From: Alphaproteobacteria bacterium
Lineage (GTDB): Bacteria; Planctomycetota; Phycisphaerae; UBA1845
Assembly: GCA_028285105.1 (NCBI GenBank)
Contig: JANQQE010000021.1
Span: forward strand, 496,001 to 560,000
Length of the DNA: 64,000 nt
Reading direction: 5' to 3'
Below are positions 53,973 through 62,901 of the stretch, piece after piece. A model generated the notes under the pieces. That model was not told where the DNA came from. It did no database searches and saw only the letters and a list, made by a program, of their open reading frames with translations. The stretch's first letter is position 1, and every line of letters begins with the position of its first letter. The translations under genes were made by a program, and so were the position numbers.

Positions 53973-55324
53973 GTCTCCAACTTCCTTTGTATTGGGTTTC
54001 TCTGGCGATGTTAGCCGGACTTGGTGCGCGTCACCTCACACGCAAGAGTGCGTGGATGCTGGGGTTGGCGGCCATCGCGTTTTGGGTTTTCAGCGCTGTC
54101 GTTTTCGGAGGAATGGACTCGCAATCGCAATCCATCGCCGTCGCGATTGCCGCTGGCGGATTGGCGATGACGGTGTTCGTTACACCGCGAGCGGGAGTAA
54201 CGGTCTCTGATACCTCGCTTCAGCAGGCATCCGATGAGGATGCGATTGAGCCAGATAACCCTGCGGCCAAACAGCAGCATCCGTCACGCGAATCAGAAGA
54301 GGAAATTGGGGCGGTCGGATCGATCGCGTCGGTCCCGCGTGATTTCGATCGATGGCTCAGCACGCATCGCGACCTGGCCGACCCTTGGCCCGACTTTGGC
54401 GAGTTTGTGCGTTCGACGTTGTTGGCCTGTTGTGGCGCTTCGCAGATCAAGGCGTACCGCCTTCTGTCCGCTTCGGAAAGTACACTGTTACCGCTTCACG
54501 AAACGGCACCAAAGGATCATGACTTTCCTCCGTTGCGATCTGGCATTCGCGGGTACGTGGCAACTTCGGGCAAGAACTTCTACGAAGACGATGAAGCGAA
54601 CGACTCCATCCACGAGTTAGCAGAGTTGGGCGATGAGTCGTGCGCGTGGTGTTTTGCGGTTCAAGTCAATGGCCACCCCATCGGTGTGATTCAGGTCGGA
54701 GAATTATCGAATGCTGGGCTTTCTGGTCGTCAGCGACTCGTTTTGATGGAAGGCATGATCTCGCTGTGCTGGATCGCGCTGACCGAAGCATGTCGAAGTC
54801 GCGTCGCCGATGAGACGGATTCTGTTGCGGGTGTCTTGACTTCAGAGGCGTTTCTAAACGCAGCAAGTCGCGCACTTTCGACTGCGCACACCAACAGCGA
54901 GCCGGCGGCCATCGTTTGTTTTGAAGTTGAAGGCCTTCGGCGCCTGACAGATTCGGGGAATTGGGAAATCGCCAAAGATGCCATTCGCCGGGTCAGTGAA
55001 ATCATCCGCGAGCGCATTCGTGAAGACGACCTTGCGGGATTCTTCGATGGGTCCCGGTTTGTGGTGATGTTGGCGAGGGTCGATGCCGAACTGGCTTCGC
55101 TGATCGTCAAGAAAATCCAGGGTTATATTAACGAGATGCTCGTTGCGCTTGGTGAACCGGCGAATGTGCTGTTCGTGCGCTGCGGGTTGATTGGCAGCAG
55201 CGAGTGCCAACCGGCGGTACATGAGTTCGTTTCCGCGGCAATCATGGCGACCAACGAGGCACGCAAGCAGGGTCAGAATCTTCTGATTCACTCGGAAGAA
55301 ACATGTGGGGTGAATTTATCGTGA
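53969..55324 (+). CDS. Membrane GAF protein with degenerate GGDEF domain
   Basis: 451 residues. Two N-terminal transmembrane helices (about 5-25 and 30-55) precede an acidic linker. The GAF region spans about residues 150-270 (GIRGYVATSGKNFYED, CFAVQVNGHPIGVIQVGEL). The C-terminal region has the diguanylate-cyclase fold pattern (IVCFEVEGLRRLTDSGNWEI, RIREDDLAGFFDGSRFVVML), but the GGDEF signature reads DGSRF, so cyclase activity is unlikely. It could be a c-di-GMP or GTP sensor. Overlaps the HD-GYP gene by four bases and the next gene by 22 (or 4, if the later start is used). Confidence 0.8.
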   Translation: MSLQLPLYWVSLAMLAGLGARHLTRKSAWMLGLAAIAFWVFSAVVFGGMDSQSQSIAVAIAAGGLAMTVFVTPRAGVTVSDTSLQQASDEDAIEPDNPAAKQQHPSRESEEEIGAVGSIASVPRDFDRWLSTHRDLADPWPDFGEFVRSTLLACCGASQIKAYRLLSASESTLLPLHETAPKDHDFPPLRSGIRGYVATSGKNFYEDDEANDSIHELAELGDESCAWCFAVQVNGHPIGVIQVGELSNAGLSGRQRLVLMEGMISLCWIALTEACRSRVADETDSVAGVLTSEAFLNAASRALSTAHTNSEPAAIVCFEVEGLRRLTDSGNWEIAKDAIRRVSEIIRERIREDDLAGFFDGSRFVVMLARVDAELASLIVKKIQGYINEMLVALGEPANVLFVRCGLIGSSECQPAVHEFVSAAIMATNEARKQGQNLLIHSEETCGVNLS

Positions 55325-55656
55325 GCATCGAAGAGAAGCGAGTCGGAACCGTAGATGTTCTCACGCCGGCAGGCCCCATCGTGGACGAAGACGCGGAAGA
55401 TCTCATCGCGACGATGAACAACAAGTTGAATTCGCCCAACGCCCGATTCGTCTTGAGCATGGAAAAAGTGCCATATATTGACAGTCGCGGCATCGAGGGG
55501 TTGGTTGATTCGTCTGAAAACCTGATGGGACGCGGTGGGCGCTTGCGGGTGGCTGGTGTGACCGCCACGTGTCGCGAAGCGCTGGAACTGACCGGGCAAT
55601 CAGAGAAGGTCGATTTTTTTGACACGGTGCAGGATGCGGTACGGAGCTTTTTGTAG
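55303..55656 (+). CDS. STAS-domain protein (anti-anti-sigma-like)
   Basis: 117 residues from ATG 55303, or 111 from GTG 55321, whose GTGA overlaps the previous stop. EKRVGTVDVLTPAGPIVDED is the STAS N-terminus and VPYIDSRGIEGLV holds Ser61, the usual phosphorylation site. Such proteins are switched by kinases and by SpoIIE-type PP2C phosphatases (one is at 29104). Here it lies immediately before the pilus ATPase gene, so a signalling role for the pilus cluster is likely, but the partner is not known. Confidence 0.87.
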   Translation: MWGEFIVSIEEKRVGTVDVLTPAGPIVDEDAEDLIATMNNKLNSPNARFVLSMEKVPYIDSRGIEGLVDSSENLMGRGGRLRVAGVTATCREALELTGQSEKVDFFDTVQDAVRSFL

Positions 55657-55659
55657 TCG

Positions 55660-57414
55660 ATGATTGGACCGGAAGTCAGATTGGGAGAGCACTTGGTTGC
55701 TCAGGGCCTTATTTCTCAAGAACAACTTGAGGCGGCACTGGCGAATCAGGCATCAAGCGGCAAACGCGTTGGCGAAGCGCTTGTCGATATGGGCTCGCTG
55801 TCTGCGCAGGCATTGGTGCATTCGTTGGCGGATCGGATGGGCGTCAAGGGTTGTGTGCTGCGTCACGGACTGATCGATCCGAAAGTGGCACGGACCATCC
55901 CCAAGGAAGAAGCCGAGCATCTTAAGGTTCTTCCGCTGTTTCTCGTGCGTAGCGAACTCACCGTGGCGATGGTCGATCCGCAGTCGGTTCCGACCGTGGA
56001 CCGCCTCAGTAATAGTACTGGATACACCATTCGCCCGGTGCTGGTCGATGAAGACAACCTTGTCGAGTACCAGCGCAAATACCTCGCTTCGGAAGTGACG
56101 GTCGATGCGTTTCTTGCGTCGATCGAAGAATCCGATGTCACGATTTCTGAAAGCGAAGCGATCGATGAAGGACCTGTCACTGACCTCGACAAGATGGTCG
56201 ATGGCAGTCCGGTGATTAACCTTGTGAACTTGGCAATCCTTACGGCTGTCCGGGATGGCGCAAGTGATATTCACATCGAACCCGATCGCGGGATGACGCA
56301 CGTGCGCTATCGGATCGACGGTCATCTGCGCGAGATGTTGAACCCTCCTAAGGGTATGCATGCGGCAATTGTGTCGCGAATCAAAGTCGTCGGGCGCATG
56401 GACATCGCCGAAAAACGGTTGCCACAGGAAGGTCGCGTTCACTTGGTCGCAGATGGTCGCGAAATCGACCTGCGTGTTTCAAGCATGCCCACCGTTTTGG
56501 GTGAAAAAATCGTCATGCGCGTCCTTGACAAGAGCAACCTCAGTCTCGAATTGGGAAAACTTGGGGTTGCCGAAGAGGATCTCAAAGCCATCGAATCAAT
56601 GATTCGAAGCCCCTACGGAATGATGCTTGTCACCGGGCCGACAGGTAGCGGTAAAACGACCACGCTTTATTCGGCGCTCGATCTTTTGCGCAGCGAATCG
56701 GTCAACATCGTGACCGTTGAAGATCCGGTGGAATACCAACTGGGTCAAATCAATCAGATTCAGGTCAATTCAGAAGTGGGTTTGACCTTCTCCCGCGCGC
56801 TGCGATCGGTGCTGCGACAAGACCCGGACGTCATCATGGTCGGTGAGATTCGCGACGAAGACACCGCTCGCGTTGCCGTGCAAGCCGCCCTTACCGGCCA
56901 CATGGTCTTGAGTACGTTGCACACCAACGACTGTCCGGGTGGCATCATGCGGTTGGCAGACATGGGCATCGAGCCGTACCTGATTGGATCGGCGACCCTA
57001 GGTTTCATCGCTCAACGATTGGCCCGACGCATCTGCAAGTCGTGTGCTGCATCGTACTACCCCCCGCCGGAACTCTTGGAAAGTGTTGGCTGGGGGCATC
57101 GCACGAACGAGTTGTTCAAGCGCGGCGAGGGTTGCCGCGAGTGCCACAACACTGGTTTCAAAGGTCGTGCGGGCATCTATGAAGTGATGGTCATCGACGC
57201 GGAATTGAAGCGGTTGATCAACCGTCAGGCGTCGGAGTCAGACATTCGGCTGTACTTGGCGGAGACGGGTTGGCGAACGCTTCGCGAAAAGGCGCTCGAT
57301 GTTGTCGAGCGCGGCGAATCGACGTTGGAAGAAGTCTTGCGGGTCACCCGTTCGGAAGGCGCGGTCGTCAGCGACCCGTCCGGATTGCAGCCGGATGAGG
57401 CGGTGCCGGTATGA
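55660..57414 (+). CDS. PilB/GspE-type secretion ATPase with MshEN domain
   Basis: 584 residues. The N-terminus carries the MshEN c-di-GMP-binding pattern twice: RLGEHLVAQGLISQEQLEAA and RVGEALVDMGSLSAQALVHS. The ATPase has Walker A GPTGSGKTTTLYSALD, Asp box VNIVTVEDPVEYQL, Walker B RQDPDVIMVGEIRDEDTA and the His box AALTGHMVLSTLHTND. A tetra-cysteine zinc site (CKSCAASYY and GCRECHNTGF) follows. This powers pilus or pseudopilus extension. Its 3' end overlaps the PilC gene by four bases. Confidence 0.93.
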   Translation: MIGPEVRLGEHLVAQGLISQEQLEAALANQASSGKRVGEALVDMGSLSAQALVHSLADRMGVKGCVLRHGLIDPKVARTIPKEEAEHLKVLPLFLVRSELTVAMVDPQSVPTVDRLSNSTGYTIRPVLVDEDNLVEYQRKYLASEVTVDAFLASIEESDVTISESEAIDEGPVTDLDKMVDGSPVINLVNLAILTAVRDGASDIHIEPDRGMTHVRYRIDGHLREMLNPPKGMHAAIVSRIKVVGRMDIAEKRLPQEGRVHLVADGREIDLRVSSMPTVLGEKIVMRVLDKSNLSLELGKLGVAEEDLKAIESMIRSPYGMMLVTGPTGSGKTTTLYSALDLLRSESVNIVTVEDPVEYQLGQINQIQVNSEVGLTFSRALRSVLRQDPDVIMVGEIRDEDTARVAVQAALTGHMVLSTLHTNDCPGGIMRLADMGIEPYLIGSATLGFIAQRLARRICKSCAASYYPPPELLESVGWGHRTNELFKRGEGCRECHNTGFKGRAGIYEVMVIDAELKRLINRQASESDIRLYLAETGWRTLREKALDVVERGESTLEEVLRVTRSEGAVVSDPSGLQPDEAVPV

Positions 57415-58631
57415 ATCTGGTTTACGACGCGATCGACGAAAAGGGGCGCCACGTTCACGACACGGTGCAAGCCGCTACTGTCAAGGAGGGTGTCGAGTCC
57501 CTTCGAAGACAGGGGTTTTTCGTTACGCACGTTGCGCCCGCGACGGCAGAGGTTTCCCAGGGAACCGGAGCCAGGAAGAAAGGGACCGATGAGCATTACC
57601 GGCTGCCCCTTAAGCAGTTGATGATGTTCACGCGGCAGATGTCAATGTTGCTGACGTCGGGTAGCGCCCTTGTGCCGGCAATCAATGCGGTGTCGGCGCA
57701 GATGAAGAGTCTGGCAAGCAAAGCCATGCTTGATGTGATCAAGGACGATCTTGAGCAGGGTATGACTTTGACGGATGCACTTCGCAAGCATCCCGGCGCG
57801 TTCAACTCATCGTATTGTGCGGTGGTGGCGGCAGGGGAGTCGAGTGCAACGTTGCCTCAGATGTTCAAGCGATTAGCCCACATCATCGGAAAACAGCGGG
57901 CGACCCGCAACAAAATCATCGGGACGATGATCTACCCGATTCTGCTGATGGGCCTTTCGGTCAAGATTCTCGCTGTGATGATGTTCTTTGTCGTTCCGCG
58001 ATTTGCGGGAATGTTTTCGACGCTGGGAGTCGAACTGCCCTGGTCCACCAAGGTCATGATGGCGGTGGCCAACACGCTTCGATCGCAATGGATTGTGATT
58101 GCGCTGGGTGTGATTGGGGCGATCTCTGTGTTGGTGTTCCTGATTCGTACCGAATCCGGGCGTCAGATTCTGGCAAATGTTCAAACGCGCATACCCGTGC
58201 TTGGACGGTTGATGTCGCGATTGATTCAAGGCTCTACATTTCGAATCCTGGGCATGTTGCTGGAGGCACGAGTCGGTTTGTTGGAGTCGCTGGAACTGGC
58301 TCGCGGTGTGACTTCGAACGATCAGTTTCAGGATATATACGACAAACTCGAAGACTCGGTGACCCGGGGCGAATCGATCAGTGGGGCGTTGGAAGGTTCC
58401 AACCTTGTCAGTGCTTCGGTCGTTCAGGCGATTCGCACGGGCGAGCAAAGTGGGCGACTGGGTGAATCCATCAGTTTCGTCGCCGACATTCTCGACGAAG
58501 AAAACACAGAACTACTGGGGACCGCTACGAAACTGATTGAACCGCTGATTCTAATTGTCATGGGAGCGGTGGTTGGTGCGGTTGCGATTTCGTTGTTTAT
58601 GCCACTGTTCGACATGACGTCGGCAGTCTAG
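57411..58631 (+). CDS. PilC/GspF inner-membrane platform protein
   Basis: 406 residues. Two T2SSF domains each have the repeated pattern: in the first LKQLMMFTRQMSMLLTSG, LTDALRKHPGAFNSSYCAVV; in the second TFRILGMLLEARVGLLESLE and VVQAIRTGEQSGRLGESI. Membrane helices occur near residues 175-195, 225-245 and 385-405. It assembles the pilus base with PilB. ATGA overlap with PilB supports coupling. Confidence 0.93.
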   Translation: MNLVYDAIDEKGRHVHDTVQAATVKEGVESLRRQGFFVTHVAPATAEVSQGTGARKKGTDEHYRLPLKQLMMFTRQMSMLLTSGSALVPAINAVSAQMKSLASKAMLDVIKDDLEQGMTLTDALRKHPGAFNSSYCAVVAAGESSATLPQMFKRLAHIIGKQRATRNKIIGTMIYPILLMGLSVKILAVMMFFVVPRFAGMFSTLGVELPWSTKVMMAVANTLRSQWIVIALGVIGAISVLVFLIRTESGRQILANVQTRIPVLGRLMSRLIQGSTFRILGMLLEARVGLLESLELARGVTSNDQFQDIYDKLEDSVTRGESISGALEGSNLVSASVVQAIRTGEQSGRLGESISFVADILDEENTELLGTATKLIEPLILIVMGAVVGAVAISLFMPLFDMTSAV

Positions 58632-58659
58632 GAATACACTCTGAGGGAGTATTGACAAA

Positions 58660-59784
58660 GTGGGTGTCGGCGCTGCGCTGAAGCTACGCAAAGGAGGAGT
58701 GACCCCCATCGGAATCGATGTGGGTGGCGACAAGGTGCGCGCAGCACAATTGCGACGTTCGGGCGACGGTTACATCGTCAGTCGAATGGGTGCCTTGAAT
58801 TTGCCCGAAGGTTTGAATGCCCGCGACAACCCCGAAGCGGCGGCGATTCGGATTGGCGCGTGGTTGGCGCAGATGGAATTCAAGAAGCGCGAATGCGTGA
58901 TGGGTCTGTCAGCCCCCGACGTCGAATTGCACGCGATGGAATTGCCCGATTCGATCAATCCCGCCCAAGCCAAACAAGCCGCTCGTTGGGAAGTTGAGCG
59001 CTTGATGAGCTTTCAGGATGGAACATCCACGATCGATTTCTGGCCGATCCCCGAAAACCGTCAGATGACTTCGTCGGCGATTGGGGTGGCAGCCTCTCCC
59101 GATGCTTTTACGTCTTTGCGGCCCATTTGCGACCATGCCGGTTTTCGGTGTACGCGATTGGATGCGACGCCTTGCGCGCTGGCACGGTTTGGTTCGTTGT
59201 ATCGCGGGCCGGTCTCCAATTCGGACGTCTGGGGCGTCCTTGATCTTGGGGCGCGGCAGACGCGGTTGATCATCTGCGTCGCTCAGGTGCCCATCTTGGT
59301 TCGAAGTTTCAATAAGGGGGGACACAACTGGACCCAGCAGTTGTCCGAGGCATTGTCCATCAGCCCGAAGGCGGCAGAGCGTCACAAGAAAGACCACGGT
59401 ATCGGTGCGGCGAAACAACAACGTCGAAAGAGCGACGCGGAGTTTTCCAGTGGCGGACCGGTCGCCGAATTGATTTACAACGTTTTGCGCGAAGAGTTGA
59501 GCGGTGTGATTGCAGAGCTCGAGCGTTCGTACAAATACGTCATCAGGTGCTTTAGCGATCGTCCTTGCGGACCGCTGCTGTTGGTGGGTGGGGCGGCGAG
59601 CATGAACAACCTCGCCGAACTGCTGACCAGCAAGTTGGGGATCGAAGTGTTGGTTCCTGACATGCACAATACCGACAACCGAAGTCAAATCGATTTTTCG
59701 CTGGTTCGTGACCATTTGCACGAACCGCTTCCCGAATTTGCAGCCGCCATCGGGCTCGCGATCGAACTGGGAGCGGACGCATGA
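58660..59784 (+). CDS. PilM-like actin-fold pilus assembly protein
   Basis: 374 residues, GTG start behind GAGGGAG. GVTPIGIDVGGDKVRAAQLR opens the actin/FtsA-type nucleotide fold; LDATPCALARFGSLYRG, GVLDLGARQTRLIICVA and LLLVGGAASMNNLAELL are the other phosphate-loop segments typical of PilM. It should form the cytoplasmic ring that ties PilN to the ATPase. The stop overlaps the PilN-like gene by four bases. Confidence 0.85.
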   Translation: MGVGAALKLRKGGVTPIGIDVGGDKVRAAQLRRSGDGYIVSRMGALNLPEGLNARDNPEAAAIRIGAWLAQMEFKKRECVMGLSAPDVELHAMELPDSINPAQAKQAARWEVERLMSFQDGTSTIDFWPIPENRQMTSSAIGVAASPDAFTSLRPICDHAGFRCTRLDATPCALARFGSLYRGPVSNSDVWGVLDLGARQTRLIICVAQVPILVRSFNKGGHNWTQQLSEALSISPKAAERHKKDHGIGAAKQQRRKSDAEFSSGGPVAELIYNVLREELSGVIAELERSYKYVIRCFSDRPCGPLLLVGGAASMNNLAELLTSKLGIEVLVPDMHNTDNRSQIDFSLVRDHLHEPLPEFAAAIGLAIELGADA

Positions 59785-60392
59785 TTGCTGTCAACGTTTT
59801 GCCACCAGATTACGTTCGAGCGCGCAAACGGTCCGCGAGAATTCAGGGTTGGTTGATCGCGAGCATTCTGGTGGCTTTTGCGTTTTCGTTTCCGATCGGT
59901 TTCGACGTCTACAAGACTGCCCGCGCCGCATCGCTCGAAGAAGAACTCAAACCGATGCGCGGACGATTGGCAAACACCAAGAACCGCTTGGCGCAATGCA
60001 TCGAAACAGTGACGGATTTACAGCAGCGATTGTCTCGAGCCGATGCCCTGCGGTCCAAGCGTCCGTGGAAGAGCCTGCTGGTGACACTGACGACCAAGAC
60101 GCCCGAAGAAGTGTGGCTGACATCTCTGGAGAGCATGGAAGGGGCAGGGAAGAAGGGCGCTCGACGATCATCGGTCGGCAATTCAGTCATAGAAAAGAGC
60201 AACACGGTTGAGTTGGCAGGTCCGACGGGATTGCGGCTGACCGGGTATGCGCTCGGTCATGAACACCTTTATGCGTTCATGGGCACGCTTAACGACGGTG
60301 TGCTTTTTGATCGTGTGGACATGGTGAAAGCCGGTCGCGAAAAGGTGGCTGACGGTACGCCGGTCCGGTTTGTGCTGGAGTGTACGTGGTGA
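59781..60392 (+). CDS. PilN-like membrane protein
   Basis: 203 residues. The N-terminus MIAVNVLPPDYVRARKRS is the PilN type that binds PilM (usually INLLP). One transmembrane helix (about 31-52) is followed by a coiled coil and a soluble ferredoxin-like domain with a VWLTSLESMEG segment, and the later RLTGYALGHEHLYAFMGTLN matches PilN. Overlaps PilM and PilO genes by four bases each. Confidence 0.85.
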   Translation: MIAVNVLPPDYVRARKRSARIQGWLIASILVAFAFSFPIGFDVYKTARAASLEEELKPMRGRLANTKNRLAQCIETVTDLQQRLSRADALRSKRPWKSLLVTLTTKTPEEVWLTSLESMEGAGKKGARRSSVGNSVIEKSNTVELAGPTGLRLTGYALGHEHLYAFMGTLNDGVLFDRVDMVKAGREKVADGTPVRFVLECTW

Positions 60393-60973
60393 AGACGTCG
60401 CTGAAGGAAAGTCCATTTGCGATCTACGATCTGATTGGGGGAGGCATTGTCCTTACGCTGATCGCCGTTGGGTTGTGGAGTACGTTCATACACCTTCCTG
60501 ATTCCAGCGAGCGCTTCAAGCGTGCCCAGGAAGAACTATCCGCAACTAGCAAATCTCTGCGTGCGGTTGAACGCAATTTGAGCAACTCGAACGCAGAGTT
60601 GGCCAGTGTTGAGTCCGAGGTGAACGATCGGGGCGCTCTACCGAAATCGGCTCCGGTCGACGCAAACTTGCAGGCGATTACCAGATTGATTCAGACGAAC
60701 AATATCGAACTCATCAATGTCGATCCGATCGACGAGAACCAGTACCCGGGTCTATGGGAACACAACTACAAGGTGCAGTGTCGCAGCGGTTTTGATTCCA
60801 TCCTTGCGTTTTTAGAAGACTTTGAAGCCGAACCATTCTGGGCGGACTTGACGAAACTGCGCATTCTCGGTGCGCCGGCATCGATGGAATCGGGTGATGC
60901 AGCGCACCGCGCTGAGTTTGTTGTCAGCCTCTTTGCGGCAAGCACAACCTCGGAGGGCGAAGGTACGCCGTAG
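60389..60973 (+). CDS. PilO-like membrane protein
   Basis: 194 residues from GTG 60389, which overlaps the PilN stop (GTGA). One transmembrane helix (about 17-38) is followed by a coiled coil (RFKRAQEELSATSKSLRAVE) and a soluble domain with FDSILAFLEDFEAEPFWADL. The arrangement is that of PilO, which pairs with PilN in the periplasm. Confidence 0.8.
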   Translation: MKTSLKESPFAIYDLIGGGIVLTLIAVGLWSTFIHLPDSSERFKRAQEELSATSKSLRAVERNLSNSNAELASVESEVNDRGALPKSAPVDANLQAITRLIQTNNIELINVDPIDENQYPGLWEHNYKVQCRSGFDSILAFLEDFEAEPFWADLTKLRILGAPASMESGDAAHRAEFVVSLFAASTTSEGEGTP

Positions 60974-60981
60974 TTGAACAC

Positions 60982-61560
60982 ATGACCAAGAAGAAGAAAC
61001 GAATCTATTTGTCGGTGTTGGGAGCTGGTCTATGCGTTGTGGCGTATGACCTGATTTCCAGTGACGACGGTCCAGCCAAAGCCAAGGCGTCGAACTCAAA
61101 TCGGGCGATAACGGATGCCACAGCAGTTGGGGAATCAAGTATCGGTGAGGGTCTTGCGACGCTTACCATTCAGCATTTTCCAAGAGACATACAACTTTCA
61201 GGCGAGGCGCAGGGTCTGGATTCGGAATTGGTTGTCCGTGACTTGTTCGCGCCTTCGCCAGAGGTTTATCAACGACTTCTCAGCCCACCAGAAAAAGTTG
61301 TCGGAGACCGGGAAGCCGGAAATTCCACACCAGAGCCACCGCCCATACCGTTCGGTGAACAACATCAATTGTCGGCGATCATGCGTCTAAAAGGCGTTCC
61401 TAGTGCAATTGTGGACGGCAAAATTCTGCGTGTGGGGAAGCGGCTGGATGACTGCACAGTCATTGAAATCGCCGAACGACATGTCTATTTCGAGTGCCCG
61501 GCGGGTATCGAAGACCTTCGACTCGACAGCCCGCTTCTCGACGAACGGGTCGAGAACTGA
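60982..61560 (+). CDS. PilP/GspC-like periplasmic protein
   Basis: 192 residues. A basic N-terminus and one hydrophobic segment (residues 8-24) are followed by a linker and a C-terminal domain HQLSAIMRLKGVPSAIVDGK, ILRVGKRLDDCTVIEI, YFECPAG. That matches the short beta domain (HR-type) of GspC/PilP that contacts the secretin. The gene follows PilO by 8 bases. No secretin gene is present in the window. Confidence 0.7.
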   Translation: MTKKKKRIYLSVLGAGLCVVAYDLISSDDGPAKAKASNSNRAITDATAVGESSIGEGLATLTIQHFPRDIQLSGEAQGLDSELVVRDLFAPSPEVYQRLLSPPEKVVGDREAGNSTPEPPPIPFGEQHQLSAIMRLKGVPSAIVDGKILRVGKRLDDCTVIEIAERHVYFECPAGIEDLRLDSPLLDERVEN

Positions 61561-61680
61561 CGGTATTATCGGTCATCGTTTTTGTGTCGTATGAATTCAA
61601 GGTGACATCGGTAACGTCGATAAACCCTATACGTATTCGCGAGTGTCGCGAGCATGATTTCAAAGATTAGAGGTGAACCG

Positions 61681-62214
61681 ATGAGCATCCATTCTCGGAA
61701 AAAAGCTGGCTTCAGTCTTGTCGAGCTGGTGATTGTGATCGTGATCATTGGAATCGTTGCAGCGATCGCGGTTCCGCGAATCAGTCGTGGTGCCAAAGGT
61801 GCAATCGACTCAGCCGTCCGCGGTGACGCCGCAGCCTTGCGAGCAGCCATCGACCTGTATGCGGCAGAGCATAACGGCGTGTTCCCCGGAAAAAACAAGA
61901 ACGACGGGACTGCCGGAACAGGCGTGGCGTCTGACATGGTCGATCAGCTGACCAAATTCAGCGACATCAGCGGCAAGACGGGTGCGTTCAATGCAGCGAC
62001 CGGTATCGTTTATGGCCCGTACCTGCGTAACGGTATTCCGCCGCTTCCTGTTGGCGACAATGCTGGCAGCACTGATGTCCTCTTTGGTGCTGCAAGTCCG
62101 CCAGCCGTCTCGGAAGGAACGGGTGAAGGTTGGGTATACAATCAGAACACAGGCGAGATCCGCGCGAATACCGCCGCCACGGATGAAGGTGGCGACAACT
62201 ACAGCGATTATTAA
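61681..62214 (+). CDS. Type IV prepilin-like protein (GspG-type pseudopilin), first paralogue
   Basis: 178 residues from ATG 61681, with AGAGGTG upstream. The prepilin signal is KKAGFSLVELVIVIVIIGIV with Gly at -1 and Glu at +5. The C-terminal domain contains IVYGPYLRNGIPPLPVG, a motif shared with the second paralogue. It follows the PilP-like gene by 120 bases that appear to hold its own promoter. Probably the major fibre subunit of this apparatus. Confidence 0.9.
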   Translation: MSIHSRKKAGFSLVELVIVIVIIGIVAAIAVPRISRGAKGAIDSAVRGDAAALRAAIDLYAAEHNGVFPGKNKNDGTAGTGVASDMVDQLTKFSDISGKTGAFNAATGIVYGPYLRNGIPPLPVGDNAGSTDVLFGAASPPAVSEGTGEGWVYNQNTGEIRANTAATDEGGDNYSDY

Positions 62215-62285
62215 GTCAACCCGATTTCAACGGTTTGACCTAGCACGGGAGATAGCAATTTCCCCAATTTGACGATGCAACACGG

Positions 62286-62325
62286 GCCGGATCGGGTTTC
62301 CAAAACTTGATCCGGCTTTCTTTCT
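62286..62325 (+). terminator. Hairpin with T-rich tail between the two prepilin genes
   Basis: GCCGGATC (62286-62293) pairs with GATCCGGC (62109-equivalent at 62309-62316) across a 15-base loop and is followed by TTTCTTTCT. It lies between the two pseudopilin genes and can act as a terminator or partial attenuator that sets their ratio. Confidence 0.75.
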
Positions 62326-62337
62326 AGCAGAACTGTT

Positions 62338-62901
62338 ATGAAAACGAGCGTCGCTATCAGAATAATCGAGCGGAAGGAGCGTCGATCCGCATTTTCGCTC
62401 GTCGAATTGGTGATGGTGATTGCCATCATTGCAGTTCTGGGGGCCATTGCCGTACCACGTCTGACCAAAGCCAGCCAGCGTGCCCAAGCCAACGCCCTTC
62501 AAGCCACGCTGACCAACGTCCGCAAAGCCATTGATCGCTACTACGCGGAACATTCGCGATATCCCGGTTACGATCCAAATGCCGGCAGTCCGGATGGCGT
62601 TCAGTTTGTCGATCAATTGACCCTCTACACCAACGCAAAAGGGGAAACCAGCTCAACCCGTGACAGCGACTTCAAGTTTGGTCCATACCTGTCAAAACCG
62701 TTTCCCACCAGCCCGGTCAACGACTTAAACACGGTTCACGCCCGCAAATTGCAAGGCGGTGCCGTTCCGCAAGGAACCACTGGCTGGCACACATGTCTGG
62801 AGAACGGGTCGTTCGGCCTCAACGCCACGACCGTTGAGGTCTCGGCAAAAAGTCTTGACGTGAGCGACGTTGGGACGGATCTCCAATTGCCCAGTCTGTG
62901 A
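62338..62901 (+). CDS. Type IV prepilin-like protein, second paralogue
   Basis: 187 residues. The prepilin signal RRSAFSLVELVMVIAIIAVL has Ala at -1 instead of Gly, with Glu at +5. FKFGPYLSKPFPTSPVND matches the equivalent motif of the first paralogue, so the two share one fold. The leader is about 18 residues. It starts 12 bases beyond the hairpin at 62286-62325, so its level depends on read-through or on a separate promoter. Confidence 0.88.
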   Translation: MKTSVAIRIIERKERRSAFSLVELVMVIAIIAVLGAIAVPRLTKASQRAQANALQATLTNVRKAIDRYYAEHSRYPGYDPNAGSPDGVQFVDQLTLYTNAKGETSSTRDSDFKFGPYLSKPFPTSPVNDLNTVHARKLQGGAVPQGTTGWHTCLENGSFGLNATTVEVSAKSLDVSDVGTDLQLPSL

